Assembly: GCA_947573135.1 (NCBI GenBank) | Contig: CANPDU010000019.1 | Location: 1-58,881 of the forward strand | Reading direction: 5' to 3' | Source: an uncultured Bacteroidales bacterium | GTDB lineage: Bacteria > Bacteroidota > Bacteroidia > Bacteroidales > Muribaculaceae | Length of the DNA: 58,881 nucleotides | Shown here: positions 32,935-42,374 of the stretch, piece by piece | Position numbering within the stretch: position 1 is the first letter of the stretch | How the letters are laid out: each line of letters begins with the position of its first letter | The notes under the pieces: model-generated | What the model was told of the DNA's origin: nothing | Seen by the model: only the letters and a program-made list of their open reading frames with translations | Database searches by the model: none | Position numbers and translations under genes: made by a program

Positions 32935-33669
32935 ATGGTAACTAAGAAATTAACAACAACTCTCGGAGCCATATTTGCCTTTCTCCTCATCGGCATTATG
33001 TCGGCATCATGCAACAGCGACAGCAATACAGGCGGTCTTCCGGCTGACCTGTGTGTCGATTTCGCTACTTTTACAAAAACTTCCGACAACGGCAGTGTAT
33101 TCACGCTCCGCAAAAGTGCAGATTCAGAACTTGTCACTCTGACAGCTGCTGTCAAGATCGACACCGAGAAACTTAAACCCGGCTCGCGCGTCATCATCCA
33201 CTATCTGCCGTCGGGAGGCCAGCAGCCTTATCAGAGCGGCCCGATTGATCTCTACGGTATCTCAGAAATTCAGAACGGCACTCCTGAAAAAGCGTCTCTG
33301 TCGACGATCGAAGGCTGGCCGTCAGAGCGCCTGAAGATGATGTCGCTCACCCGTTCGGGACAGTATCTCGACGTTTGGGCCGAACTGTCGTTCAGCAGCA
33401 AGCCCGAGCGCTTTGTCCTTGCAGTCGACGAGGCAACTCTCTCTGACGAATATCCGCAGCTCTATATCGTGTTTACGTCCGACAATTCGATCGGCCGTAT
33501 CAGACAGTACTACGCATCGTTTGACCTCAGTTCTGTCTGGGATCTTCCGACCTGCAAGGGCGTCAGTGTCAATTACGAAGGGACTGCCGGCAACGAGAGC
33601 GTGAAATTCGACAAGCCCGGGCGCGAACCAATCACCCCCGGCGAAGATCCGGATGCTCCCGCTAAATAA
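32935..33669 (+). CDS. NigD-like lipoprotein
   Basis: A 244-aa protein with a lipoprotein signal peptide (LLIGIMSASC) followed by two beta-domains in the order of NigD-like proteins: an N-terminal OB-like part (VFTLRKSADSELVTLTAAVKIDTEKLKPGSRVIIHYLP) and a C-terminal immunoglobulin-like part (SRSGQYLDVWAELSFSSKPERFVLAVDE region). The C-terminus is a Pro/Asp-rich tail. Family members sit at the cell surface; the name comes from a bacteriocin locus but most have no known function. It follows lolD closely and is expected to be lipidated. Confidence 0.75.
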   Translation: MVTKKLTTTLGAIFAFLLIGIMSASCNSDSNTGGLPADLCVDFATFTKTSDNGSVFTLRKSADSELVTLTAAVKIDTEKLKPGSRVIIHYLPSGGQQPYQSGPIDLYGISEIQNGTPEKASLSTIEGWPSERLKMMSLTRSGQYLDVWAELSFSSKPERFVLAVDEATLSDEYPQLYIVFTSDNSIGRIRQYYASFDLSSVWDLPTCKGVSVNYEGTAGNESVKFDKPGREPITPGEDPDAPAK

Positions 33670-33703
33670 TAAGTATAACTAATCCTATAACATTTATACC
33701 GTC

Positions 33704-34024
33704 ATGGCAAACGAAAATAAAACCGAATTAAAAGTAGAACTTACTCCCGACGTCGCTTCGGGTCACTATGCTAATTTTGCTGTAATAGCCCATTCTGCAA
33801 ATGAGTTTTTTATCGACTTTGTGTCGGTGGCGCCCAACATGCCTCAGGCAAAGGTTCAGAGCCGCATAATCATGACTCCCGAAAATGCCAAGAATGTACT
33901 TTTTGCGCTCCGCGACAACATCGCCAAATATGAATCAATGTTCGGCGAAATCAAACACAAGACTCCCGTCAGCCAAAACGGCGGCAACAACGGCGGCGAC
34001 CTGCCCAATCCTTTCATGGCCTGA
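33704..34024 (+). CDS. DUF3467 family protein
   Basis: A 106-aa cytoplasmic protein matching DUF3467: KVELTPDVASGHYANFAVIAHSANEFFIDF and RIIMTPENAKNVLFALRDNIAKYESMFGEI. Small, conserved in Bacteroidetes, no activity known. The C-terminus is a Gly/Asn-rich tail (QNGGNNGGDLPNPF). It lies between the NigD-like gene and cysS with short gaps and may be co-transcribed with cysS. Confidence 0.88.
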   Translation: MANENKTELKVELTPDVASGHYANFAVIAHSANEFFIDFVSVAPNMPQAKVQSRIIMTPENAKNVLFALRDNIAKYESMFGEIKHKTPVSQNGGNNGGDLPNPFMA

Positions 34025-34072
34025 CCATAAGTTCTGCTGACAGTTAGTCAATCTACATTGAGTGTGTCAATC

Positions 34073-35569
34073 ATGAAACCCAACAATCTGACGATATATA
34101 ACACTCTCTCCCGAAACAAGGAAACGTTCAGGCCTCTCCATGAGGGACTTGTCGGCATGTATGTCTGCGGACCGACGGTCTATGGCGACGGTCATCTCGG
34201 TCACGCACGTCCGGCGATAACATTCGACATCGTGCAGCGCTATCTGAAGCATCTCGGCTACAAGGTGCGCTATGTCCGCAACATCACCGATGTAGGCCAT
34301 CTCGAGCATGACGCCGACGACGGCGAGGATAAGATAGCAAAGAAAGCGCGTCTCGAGCAGCTCGAGCCGATGGAAGTGGTGCAGTATTATCTCAACCGCT
34401 ACCACAAGGCGATGGATGCCCTCAATGTTCTTCCCCCGTCGATCGAGCCCCACGCCTCGGGCCATATAATCGAGCAGATCGAATACATAAAGAAGATACT
34501 CGACAGCGGATATGCCTATGTCAGCGACGGATCGGTATATTTCGATGTTCCGAAGTTCAACCGTGATTACGGCTACGGAAAACTCTCGGGCCGCAATATC
34601 GATGAACTTCTGGCCACGACGCGCGACCTCGACGGGCAGAGCGAGAAGCACAACCCGGCCGACTTCGCCCTCTGGAAAAAAGCTGCTCCCGAGCATATCA
34701 TGCACTGGCCGTCGCCATGGAGCGAAGGCTTCCCCGGGTGGCACCTCGAATGCTCGACTATGAGCGAGAAGTATCTCGGCTCGCATTTCGATATCCACGG
34801 CGGCGGCATGGACTTGAAGTTCCCCCACCATGACTGTGAGATCGCGCAGTCGGTCGCTCATAACGGCGAGCCTACCGTCAGATACTGGATGCACAATAAC
34901 ATGATCACCATCAACGGTAAGAAGATGGGCAAGTCGCTGGGCAATTTCATCACACTCGACGAATTTTTCACCGGCTCGCATCCGTTACTGACTCAGGCCT
35001 ATTCGCCGATGACGATCCGTTTCTTCATCCTCCAGGCCCACTACCGGGGCACGGTCGATTTCAGCAACGAAGCCCTGCAGGGCGCTGAAAAGGCTCTCGG
35101 CCGCATGCTCGACGCCTATCGCCGTCTGCGCGACCTGAAGCCCGGCGCCGACACGCCCGTCCACGATATTGCGGCCATTGAGCGCCGGTGCTATGAAGCG
35201 CTCGACGATGATTTCAACACTCCGATGGTCATCGCGGCTCTGTTTGATGCCTGCCGCATCATCAATATGATCAAAGACGGCAACGCTGCCGCCTCGCAGG
35301 CCGACATCGACGCCCTGCGCAGCCTGATGGATACGTTTATGGTCGAGATCCTCGGCATTGTGCCCGATGTGACGGCTGCTGCCGAGGCCGACGGCGGTCA
35401 GTCGGTAAAGCCTTTTGAAGACGCGGTCGATCTCCTGCTCGAAATACGTGCCGGAGCGAAACGCAACAAAGACTGGGCCACCTCTGATCTGATCCGCAAC
35501 CGTCTGTCGGAGATAGGTTTTGACGTCAAAGACACGAAAGACGGCTGGGAGTGGAGCCTGAAAAAATAA
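34073..35569 (+). CDS. cysS: Cysteinyl-tRNA synthetase
   Basis: About 498 aa, class I aminoacyl-tRNA synthetase that charges tRNA-Cys. It has the HIGH-type motif H41-L-G-H44 after CGPTVYGDG, zinc ligands including C32, LECSTMS and FPHHDCE, and the KMSKS-type loop written [10 protein letters not shown]. The C-terminus ([32 protein letters not shown]) is typical. The ATG at 34073 gives [12 protein letters not shown], the family start. A non-ATG start at 34058 would add five residues without support. Its 3' end overlaps the next gene by 19 bp. Confidence 0.96.
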   Translation: MKPNNLTIYNTLSRNKETFRPLHEGLVGMYVCGPTVYGDGHLGHARPAITFDIVQRYLKHLGYKVRYVRNITDVGHLEHDADDGEDKIAKKARLEQLEPMEVVQYYLNRYHKAMDALNVLPPSIEPHASGHIIEQIEYIKKILDSGYAYVSDGSVYFDVPKFNRDYGYGKLSGRNIDELLATTRDLDGQSEKHNPADFALWKKAAPEHIMHWPSPWSEGFPGWHLECSTMSEKYLGSHFDIHGGGMDLKFPHHDCEIAQSVAHNGEPTVRYWMHNNMITINGKKMGKSLGNFITLDEFFTGSHPLLTQAYSPMTIRFFILQAHYRGTVDFSNEALQGAEKALGRMLDAYRRLRDLKPGADTPVHDIAAIERRCYEALDDDFNTPMVIAALFDACRIINMIKDGNAAASQADIDALRSLMDTFMVEILGIVPDVTAAAEADGGQSVKPFEDAVDLLLEIRAGAKRNKDWATSDLIRNRLSEIGFDVKDTKDGWEWSLKK

Positions 35570-36498
35570 CCGCGGTTTCCGGAAAAGAGCGTCTCCGCGG
35601 CCATGCGGCCATGCTGCTGGCGGCGGTGTTCTGGGGAGCGATGAGTCCCCTTGCCAAACAGGTGATGCTTTCCGGAGCTGTTCCCCCGCTGGCGCTTTCG
35701 GCGATACGCATCGTCGGAGGCGCCGTCGTTTTTTGGCTTGCCGGACTTTTGTTGCCGCGCAGTGTTGTCGGCAGCGGTGAGATCGCTCTGCGTGATCTGC
35801 CCGTCCTACTGCTCATGTCGGTGCTGATTGTCTCGGCCAATCAGGGACTGTATATAGTCGGCATCGGCTTCACGACTCCCTTTGAGGCCACTGTCATGAC
35901 AACGATGACACCGGTGTTCACGATGCTGCTGGCCGCACTGTTTATCGGCATGCCGATGAGTTTCAAGAAAGTCGGCGGTGTGGCCCTCGGGCTCGGCGGA
36001 GCGCTGTTGCTGGCTTTTTCGTCGAAGTCCGACGGCGCAGGTGTGGCGCGGAACCCGATGCTCGGCAATCTGATGTGTCTCGGAGCTCAGGTGTGTGCGG
36101 CGGTCTATTTCACTATGTTCCGCCGTGTGATCGACCGGTATCATCCGTTTACACTGCTGAAATGGCTGTTTCTTGCCGGATCGGTGACATGGGTCCCGTT
36201 TACCTGGCCCAGTCTGTCGGCCGTGCGTCTCGACCTGATCGACAGCGGCTTGGCCGTGAGTATAGCGTTTATTATTCTGTTTCCGACCTTTCTGAGCTAT
36301 CTTTTCATGGTCTATGCCCAGAAGAGGCTTAAACCGACGTCCGTAGCCATGTACAACTATGTCCAGCCGCTGACTGCGGCAGTGCTTGCTTCGCTGATGG
36401 GTCTGGCAGTGTTCGGATGGTCTAATATTCTGGCTGCCGTTATGATCTTCAGCGGCGTGGCTCTTGTAGCTCTGTCGCCCGGTAAGAGTCAGTGCTGA
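35551..36498 (+). CDS. EamA/DMT family transporter
   Basis: A 315-aa inner-membrane protein with ten predicted transmembrane helices and two EamA repeats: [21 protein letters not shown] in the first and [23 protein letters not shown] in the second. The terminal [21 protein letters not shown] block is typical of drug/metabolite exporters. The substrate cannot be inferred. The start is a GTG at 35551 inside the cysS 3' end, suggesting translational coupling. It is followed by a strong bidirectional terminator. Confidence 0.87.
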   Translation: MEPEKITAVSGKERLRGHAAMLLAAVFWGAMSPLAKQVMLSGAVPPLALSAIRIVGGAVVFWLAGLLLPRSVVGSGEIALRDLPVLLLMSVLIVSANQGLYIVGIGFTTPFEATVMTTMTPVFTMLLAALFIGMPMSFKKVGGVALGLGGALLLAFSSKSDGAGVARNPMLGNLMCLGAQVCAAVYFTMFRRVIDRYHPFTLLKWLFLAGSVTWVPFTWPSLSAVRLDLIDSGLAVSIAFIILFPTFLSYLFMVYAQKRLKPTSVAMYNYVQPLTAAVLASLMGLAVFGWSNILAAVMIFSGVALVALSPGKSQC

Positions 36499-36513
36499 CT
36501 TCTTTTGATGTGC

Positions 36514-36556
36514 AAAAAAAATGTGGCGGAGTCCGTTGGATCCGTCACATTTTTTG
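36514..36556. terminator. Bidirectional terminator
   Basis: A-run plus ATGTGGCGGA pairing with TCCGTCACAT and a T-run (36514-36556); one internal mismatch. It separates the convergent EamA gene and the sorting-domain protein gene. Confidence 0.85.
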
Positions 36557-36574
36557 TATGCTGTCGTTTATGTT

Positions 36575-37753
36575 TTACTGAGCGAGGATTTTTGTCACTG
36601 TGCTGCCTGTCTTGACGAGATAGAGCCCGGCGGCCGGAAGTGTTATCGAGGCTCCGGCTGCAGCATCGCTTAAAGAGGCGATGCGATTGCCTGTGATGTT
36701 GTAGATCTCGGCATTTTCGGCTCCGAACACATAAAGTGTGCGGCCGTTGACGCGGACAGTGGCTGTCGATATTTCGGCCTCTGCGATGCCGGCCGGGGTG
36801 TCGGTCGAGAGGTGGAGTTCGGCGGGTGTGCCTTCGGGCACGACGAGATAGGCTTTGTTGCGCGGCAGATATTTTATATCGGCCGTTGTGAAGCCTATAG
36901 ATCCGTCGGAGAGACGCCCCAGCACACGCATGGTCTTTTTGTCGTAGTCGGTCAGGTTGTAGTGGATAACGTCGTCGTCGTTGCAGAAGTAGACTCCTTT
37001 CAGCATACTTCCGGTGACAGGCCGGCCGCTGCCTCCGATGTTGAGGCGGTTGCCCGAGGCAGTCGCAGCCGATGCTTTGACGATCACGGGTGTGCCCTTA
37101 GCCACGGTGCCTTCGATTTCCTTGATGTATGCTTTGCCGTCGGCGACAGCCTGTACGTAGTAGGCCTTCATGCCGTCGGAATAGAATGTGAAAGGGAAGT
37201 CTGCGTAGAGCGTCGCGTAGTATTCGCCGCCGTCTTCAAATTCGGGTGTGATGCCGAAATAGTTGTTCTGAGTGTCGAGCGGGGTGAAATACCAGCGGTA
37301 GTATTCGCCGTTTTCAAGAGAGGTGACGTAGCCGCGTTGCGCTGTCGAGCGGGTGCCGTCGCCGATATAGCGTGTCAGTCCGCTGTTGCGGCCGAAAATG
37401 CTGTATGTGCCCTTGGTTTTGTCGGCCATGCGGATGCTCACGGGGTAGTCGATGATAGCGTTGACGCCTGTGCCCTGTGTCTGCAGGTCATAGTCCTGTT
37501 TTTTGCCGTTGAGGTCCATGACGTAGATCACAGTCGACGGATCGGAGATGGTGTTTTCGTGCCCCTTCCATAGCTGTATGGCTCCCAGTTCGGCTGTTGT
37601 GGCCTGAAAATTCAGCTTGCCTTTGTCGTCGAGCACGTAAATGTAGCGTTCGGTCTTGGCGTTGTGGACGCGGTAGTAGCCGTCGCCGTCAATTATCGCG
37701 GAAGCGGAAACTGCGATTGCGCAGGAGAGTAATGTTGCAAATGTTTTTTTCAT
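36575..37753 (-). CDS. Secreted protein with beta-trefoil-like start and T9SS-type sorting domain
   Basis: About 392 aa; signal peptide MKKTFATLLSCAIAVSASA fixes the start at 37753, although the frame is open to 37777. The first 150 residues begin DGDGYYRVHNAKTERYIYVLDDKG, resembling ricin-like beta-trefoil starts that bind sugars; this is a pattern-based suggestion. The last 70 residues are a Por-type sorting domain (EIYNITGNRIASLSDAA...GLYLVKTGSTVTKILAQ). It is expected to be surface attached or secreted by the type IX system. No enzyme motif is recognised. It stands alone between two terminators. Confidence 0.7.
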   Translation of the reverse strand: MKKTFATLLSCAIAVSASAIIDGDGYYRVHNAKTERYIYVLDDKGKLNFQATTAELGAIQLWKGHENTISDPSTVIYVMDLNGKKQDYDLQTQGTGVNAIIDYPVSIRMADKTKGTYSIFGRNSGLTRYIGDGTRSTAQRGYVTSLENGEYYRWYFTPLDTQNNYFGITPEFEDGGEYYATLYADFPFTFYSDGMKAYYVQAVADGKAYIKEIEGTVAKGTPVIVKASAATASGNRLNIGGSGRPVTGSMLKGVYFCNDDDVIHYNLTDYDKKTMRVLGRLSDGSIGFTTADIKYLPRNKAYLVVPEGTPAELHLSTDTPAGIAEAEISTATVRVNGRTLYVFGAENAEIYNITGNRIASLSDAAAGASITLPAAGLYLVKTGSTVTKILAQ

Positions 37754-37890
37754 TCGTATGTCTGTGTGCGGACACATGGTCCGGTTTTTTATTTGGCAAA
37801 ATTACGATAAAATAGTTTAATACTGAAAACTAAGATGTTAAAAAAGTTGAGTTTAGCAGTCTGCAGATTGTTAAAACGGCTATAAATGTG

Positions 37891-37925
37891 AAAAAGCCCG
37901 GATCTGGTTAAGATCCGGGCTTTTT
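37891..37925. terminator. Perfect bidirectional terminator
   Basis: AAAAAGCCCGGATCT and AGATCCGGGCTTTTT form a 15-bp perfect stem around GGTTA. It ends the omp transcript on the minus strand and can act in both directions. Confidence 0.92.
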
Positions 37926-37944
37926 GAGCTTATCGTTTGAATTA

Positions 37945-39105
37945 TTATTCTACGATACAGATTGCGACGCGGTTCTGGGCCGGAGTCGAGTAGGGCTGCT
38001 CTTCTTCTTCGCCCATGCTCTTGGCGATGATGCGGTCAGCTGCGATGCCATAGTCTTTGATAAGAGCGTTGACAACAGCGTCGGCGCGTTGTTTCGACAG
38101 ACGCAGGTTGATCTTGAGGTTGCCTGTGCCTTTGTCGGCATAGCCGGTCACGGTCACCTTGGTGTCGGGGTGCTGCTTCATGTAGCGGGCTACTTCAGCA
38201 ACTTTGTACATTTCGTCCTTGGTGATCACGCATTTCGAGATCTTGAAGAATACGTCGCGGCTCAGAGGTGCGGGCACTTCTTTGTAGACTACTTTCTCTA
38301 CGATCTTTTCAACCGGAACTTCGACGATGCGCTCGACAACGTTGGTTTCGTTGTTGTCCATGCCGGCGCGCGAAGCTTTGCGTTTGTTCTTGGTGAACGT
38401 TGTGCCGAAAGAGTATTTCACGCCTACGAGACCGTTGAAATACCAGTCAGCGTTGCCTGCTTTCTTCGAGTTGTAACCGTCGGGGAGCACGTTGGCCTGA
38501 AGTTCGAGACCGAGCTTGAGGTTGCTGGTGAGGTTGAAGTCGACGAAAGCGCCGAACTGAGTCACAAAGCGGGTCTTGGTGCCTGACCAGATGTAGCGGA
38601 GCACGTCGGGACGGGCATTCTCGGCGAGGTCGCCGTAGAGAGAGCCTTTGAGAGCGTTGTTGACGGTGTTGGCTTCGTCGTTTTTCCACGCTATGTTGGC
38701 GCCGATACCGGCGAAGACGCCTGCGCTTACAAGACGCTCGGGGTTGAAGCCGCCGATGAGGTTTGTAAGGTCGACTGTGACGTCGGCTGTCGGTGCGATA
38801 TAGTTCCATTTCCAGTCTGAGCGCTTGCCGTCGATGGTGATGGAGCCTTTCGAGTTAAGGCCGTTGAACACCAGGCGTGCGCCTAATACCGGATTGAAGC
38901 GGTAGCCTGCGCCTATCTGGGCGTTGAACGATGACAGACGTCCGAAACTTGTTTCGCCCAAGGTCTCCTGCATACCAACCTGTCCCTGGATGTACCAGTG
39001 GGGCTGGAAGACATATTCGGTCTCCTCGGCTGCTTCCTGTGCGTTTGCCATGAAGGCTGCACAGAGAGCGAATGAGGCCGATAGTAATAACTTATTGATT
39101 TTCAT
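37945..39105 (-). CDS. OmpA-family outer membrane protein
   Basis: A 386-aa protein: signal peptide, an eight-stranded barrel-like N-terminal domain (YIQGQVGMQETLGETSFGRLSSFNAQIGAGYRF...), a linker with VVERIVEVPVEKIVEKVVYKEVP repeats, and a C-terminal OmpA/MotB peptidoglycan-binding domain (KVTVTGYADKGTGNLKINLRLSKQRADAVVNALI) with the conserved Asp and Arg positions. It links the outer membrane to peptidoglycan and may be abundant. It follows the 902-aa lipoprotein gene by 39 bp, so the two may share a transcript. Confidence 0.9.
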   Translation of the reverse strand: MKINKLLLSASFALCAAFMANAQEAAEETEYVFQPHWYIQGQVGMQETLGETSFGRLSSFNAQIGAGYRFNPVLGARLVFNGLNSKGSITIDGKRSDWKWNYIAPTADVTVDLTNLIGGFNPERLVSAGVFAGIGANIAWKNDEANTVNNALKGSLYGDLAENARPDVLRYIWSGTKTRFVTQFGAFVDFNLTSNLKLGLELQANVLPDGYNSKKAGNADWYFNGLVGVKYSFGTTFTKNKRKASRAGMDNNETNVVERIVEVPVEKIVEKVVYKEVPAPLSRDVFFKISKCVITKDEMYKVAEVARYMKQHPDTKVTVTGYADKGTGNLKINLRLSKQRADAVVNALIKDYGIAADRIIAKSMGEEEEQPYSTPAQNRVAICIVE

Positions 39106-39144
39106 GAGTGTTTGTTTCTAAAAGTTTTGAACCTTGACGATTGA

Positions 39145-41853
39145 TTAGCGTGCGATCATGATGTAGCACTTAACGGTCGAAGTGTGGCCGGTGTAGTCAA
39201 GAGCCTGATATGCAACTTCGTAGCGGTCGCCGTCGGCTGCGCCTTTGACGTTGAGGGCAACGCGGTACTGGTTGTGGCTGAGGATCTTGGCGAGAGTGGC
39301 GTTAGCCTGCTGCTTGAGCTCGGGCTTTTCGTTGCCGTTCTTGTCTGTAACCTTGACAACGCCTACGATCTTCTTGAATGCGGGAGCTACGGTCTCGAAG
39401 CTGTAAGTGGTAGCCCAGAGTGAGATAGCCTCGCCGCTGCCTTTGAAGATGGTGGGCAGCTCGGGATCTGTACTGAGCACGCCGAACGGAAGTTCAACCT
39501 CGGGGTTGCCGCCGTTCCATGCGAGTTTGCCTGCTTTCTTGTAGAGAAGCACTGACTGCAGGTAGTGGTTGGGATCGTCGAGAACATTGTTGACGCGTTC
39601 AGCAACTGCGTTGTATTTGTCGATAAGGGTGTTGACCTTGCCGAGGTAGTCGTTGTTGATCTGGTCTACGAGGCTGTCGAGCTTATCCTGGATGTTACCC
39701 ATCATAGAGTTGACCTGACCTACGAGATCAGCAACAACGCCGACCGGTTTGGTTGAGTCGTAGGGATATTTGGGATCCTTAGCGTCGGGATCGTTGAAGA
39801 GAGCATACCAGATTGATTTTTCAACGCGGGCGTCGAGGCTGTTGTCACCTTCGCCGAGCCATTCGTCGATTGCTGCGGTCAGGTTGTCCTGAATATCCTG
39901 AGCCTGATCGGTGATGTTGATGTCGACAGGAATGTCACCGCTGACAGTGATAGTTTCGCCGTCTTTTTCGCCGTCAAGTTCTGCATGAACGGTTGTGTGT
40001 ACCCAGATTTCATCGAGAGTGCCGAATTCGGGCTTGCCGAAGTTGAGTTTGAGGCTGAAGTTGTTGCCGTCTACTTCGAATGTTCCGAGGTCGAGATCAA
40101 CCATGTCCTTGCTGATTTCGATAGAACCGAAAGTCGGGATGTGACGGAATGAAGAGCCTTTGAGTGTTGCAAACGAAAGGGGTTTGAAGGCTGTTGCTGC
40201 GATGCCGTAGTTAGAGTAAACCTTCTGGGGAGTCATGATCCAGTTGTTGTTGGCGTCTTTAGCTGTAGCTGCTTCGTAAGTGTAGCGGAGGGCATTGGCT
40301 TCGCAGATGTCCTGAAGCTGTGCGTAGACTTTCTTGAGCATGGTAGCCATGTCAGAAGCTGTGCGGTTCTGCACGGCGTCTTTGATAGCCTGTGCGAGGC
40401 CCGGTTCGATGTTGACTTTGATTTTGCTGAGATCTTCAACGGGCACTACTGCCTGAGCCTGATAGAGGCCGTTGCCGTTGCCGGCTGCGCGAGTGCCGAC
40501 ACCGAATTTGAGGACTGTCTCGTCGTCTTTTTCGATATTGGTGAGCTCTACGACGGGATCGTCGTCACGGCTGTTGACGAGAGCAAAGCCGTCGAGGTCG
40601 AGAGTGTTGACTGTGCCGGGGTTGACGGTGAACCAGAAGTTGCCGAGAGCGGCTTTGCCGTCTGCGTTGCGGGTAACGATGAGTTCGGGCACAGAGTAGC
40701 TTTCAGATGTGATGGTGCTCCAGTCGATGTCGTCGTTGGCTGTGCTGTAGCATTCAGCGCCGCGGCCTGAAGCGGGGAAGCTGTTGACCTGAGTTGCGCG
40801 TTCGCCGTAGCAAGTCATGAGCACCATAGAGTTGATGCCGAACGGAGTGTTGAAACCGCCGAACACAGAGTTGTGTGAAGCCTGAAGAACGAGGCTTGTA
40901 ACCATGTCGTTGAGACGGTTGAGTATTTTGTCGACGTCGTCCTGAAGGTCGGCGATGGCTGCGCTGTTGTCCATGATGTTCTGCATCACTTCACCGTAGT
41001 TCCACCAGTCGGTTGCGCCTTCGGGAAGCTGAGCGTTCTTGAAGATCGTTTCATACATCGTCTTAATGCCGGCGAGATCCTCATAAACTCCGTTGAGAGC
41101 GTCGAGCGCATCGCCGTTGAGTTTGTCCTTAAGGGCGATGATGGCTTCGAGAGCCTGCTGGTTAGTCTTGACCCAATTGCCTTGAGCAACGAGATCGGCG
41201 AATTTCTCGGGCGTCATATCTGCGCCGAGGATTGCCTCGATGTTGGACACTCTCTGGAGAAGACCGTCTGCGCCGTCTTTGCCGTTGAGGATTTCATTAA
41301 GAGTGTTAATGTCACCCTGCATAGTGGCGATAGTGCCTTTTTTACCTTCTTCTCCGAAAAGTTCCTTAAGCTGATCCTGAATGCCGGCGATGGTTCCATT
41401 GGCAGCGACGAGCTCTTTAAGAGCCTTCACTTCATCTTCCGTGAAATCTTTGGTGCAGTCACATGCTTTTTTTTCCTCGAGGGCGGCGAGACGATCGGCA
41501 AGGCTTTTCTGGCCGTTTACACCATTGAACAGATCGATTATGCCCTGAATAGAAGCTGTAGTCGCATATTCACTAAGAGCATCACTAATCATTTGCTTGA
41601 TTTGCGCCTCAGTGAAGTGGGGATTGTTGTTGATTTTGTTTTCCAGCTCCTGAATCTTGGTGTTGTAATCACTCTGTTTGACATAGCCGTCGAGACTTGC
41701 CTGAAGAGCTTTTAACGCCTCAGTGAGAGAAACTTGCTTGGAATTGACCTGGTTGTACAGATCTTCATCGGTGTCTTTACAGGAAGTAAACGTGCTGAAA
41801 CCGCCGGCGGTTACCGCCAAGAGGAGCACACCTGTGATGAAATGTTTCTTCAT
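39145..41853 (-). CDS. Large coiled-coil surface lipoprotein, unknown
   Basis: A 902-aa lipoprotein: GGFSTFTSC is the lipobox, after which CKDTDEDLYNQVNSKQVSLTEALKALQASLDGYVKQ begins a long coiled-coil stretch (to about residue 330) with a short collagen-like GKDGADG motif. The C-terminal part is beta-rich (FNTPFGINSMVLMTCYG... and later TVKCYIMIAR), with a second coiled coil near residues 690-770 (MMGNIQDKLDSLVDQINNDYLGKVNTLIDKYNAVAERVN). Architecture suggests an extended, trimeric or fibrous surface structure, possibly major. No named family is recognised. It has a long leader of about 240 nt. Confidence 0.72.
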   Translation of the reverse strand: MKKHFITGVLLLAVTAGGFSTFTSCKDTDEDLYNQVNSKQVSLTEALKALQASLDGYVKQSDYNTKIQELENKINNNPHFTEAQIKQMISDALSEYATTASIQGIIDLFNGVNGQKSLADRLAALEEKKACDCTKDFTEDEVKALKELVAANGTIAGIQDQLKELFGEEGKKGTIATMQGDINTLNEILNGKDGADGLLQRVSNIEAILGADMTPEKFADLVAQGNWVKTNQQALEAIIALKDKLNGDALDALNGVYEDLAGIKTMYETIFKNAQLPEGATDWWNYGEVMQNIMDNSAAIADLQDDVDKILNRLNDMVTSLVLQASHNSVFGGFNTPFGINSMVLMTCYGERATQVNSFPASGRGAECYSTANDDIDWSTITSESYSVPELIVTRNADGKAALGNFWFTVNPGTVNTLDLDGFALVNSRDDDPVVELTNIEKDDETVLKFGVGTRAAGNGNGLYQAQAVVPVEDLSKIKVNIEPGLAQAIKDAVQNRTASDMATMLKKVYAQLQDICEANALRYTYEAATAKDANNNWIMTPQKVYSNYGIAATAFKPLSFATLKGSSFRHIPTFGSIEISKDMVDLDLGTFEVDGNNFSLKLNFGKPEFGTLDEIWVHTTVHAELDGEKDGETITVSGDIPVDINITDQAQDIQDNLTAAIDEWLGEGDNSLDARVEKSIWYALFNDPDAKDPKYPYDSTKPVGVVADLVGQVNSMMGNIQDKLDSLVDQINNDYLGKVNTLIDKYNAVAERVNNVLDDPNHYLQSVLLYKKAGKLAWNGGNPEVELPFGVLSTDPELPTIFKGSGEAISLWATTYSFETVAPAFKKIVGVVKVTDKNGNEKPELKQQANATLAKILSHNQYRVALNVKGAADGDRYEVAYQALDYTGHTSTVKCYIMIAR

Positions 41854-42294
41854 TTTGTTTTAATTGAAAATGTTTATATAATTATGTTTATATTAATTAA
41901 AAGTTAGTTGAGTAGATAGCTAAGTGCGTTCATTCATTTAGGTGGGGCTGTCTGAAACAGTCATGCACGGTGACACTCCGTTGATTAACGTTGTCGTCGC
42001 CGCTAAAGTTCGGCCGCAGCCGATTTTTTTTGATACAATATTTGTGTAGAAATTTCAAAGTAGATAATTGTTTCTGTTAGGTGTGAGATAAATTTATCAA
42101 GTGGCAAAGTTAATGAAATAGTTTTAATATATGCAACTTTTAACGAAAAAAATGTTTTCGGCATTGGATTTTCGGAAATCAGGACGAATTTCGAGGCAAA
42201 TCCGGTAGGAACACACGGCAAATTTCTGCCTCAGAAGATATATGTCACGAATATACTGCATTTTTTAGAGAGTGGAGTATGTTTGTGACGATTT
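41854..42294. other. Long A/T-rich intergenic region, divergent regulatory space
   Basis: About 520 bp separates the divergent lipoprotein and beta-barrel genes. It holds one promoter per direction and a long minus-strand leader with a small CTGT-ctga-ACAG hairpin near 41951. I see no ORF or known riboswitch. Confidence 0.6.
42105..42136 (-). promoter_or_regulatory. Promoter of the 902-aa lipoprotein gene
   Basis: On the minus strand, TTG (42136-42134), a 21-bp spacer and TAACTTTG (42112-42105) match the consensus. It implies an untranslated leader of about 240 nt before 41853. Confidence 0.55.
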
Positions 42295-42325
42295 TTTGGA
42301 AATTTTGAAGAAATCACTATCTTTG
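42295..42325 (+). promoter_or_regulatory. Promoter of the beta-barrel protein/helicase genes
   Basis: TTTG (42295-42298), 19-bp spacer, TATCTTTG (42318-42325). Full consensus; gives a leader of about 40 nt to the ATG at 42375. Confidence 0.75.
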
Positions 42326-42374
42326 TGTGTTCTAAGAGCTTGTTTAAAAATAAAAACACCAATCACTCAACGAA

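Noticed and set aside
34067-34981. 304-codon open frame opposite cysS
   Set aside because: cysS is certain; the antisense frame has no known domain.
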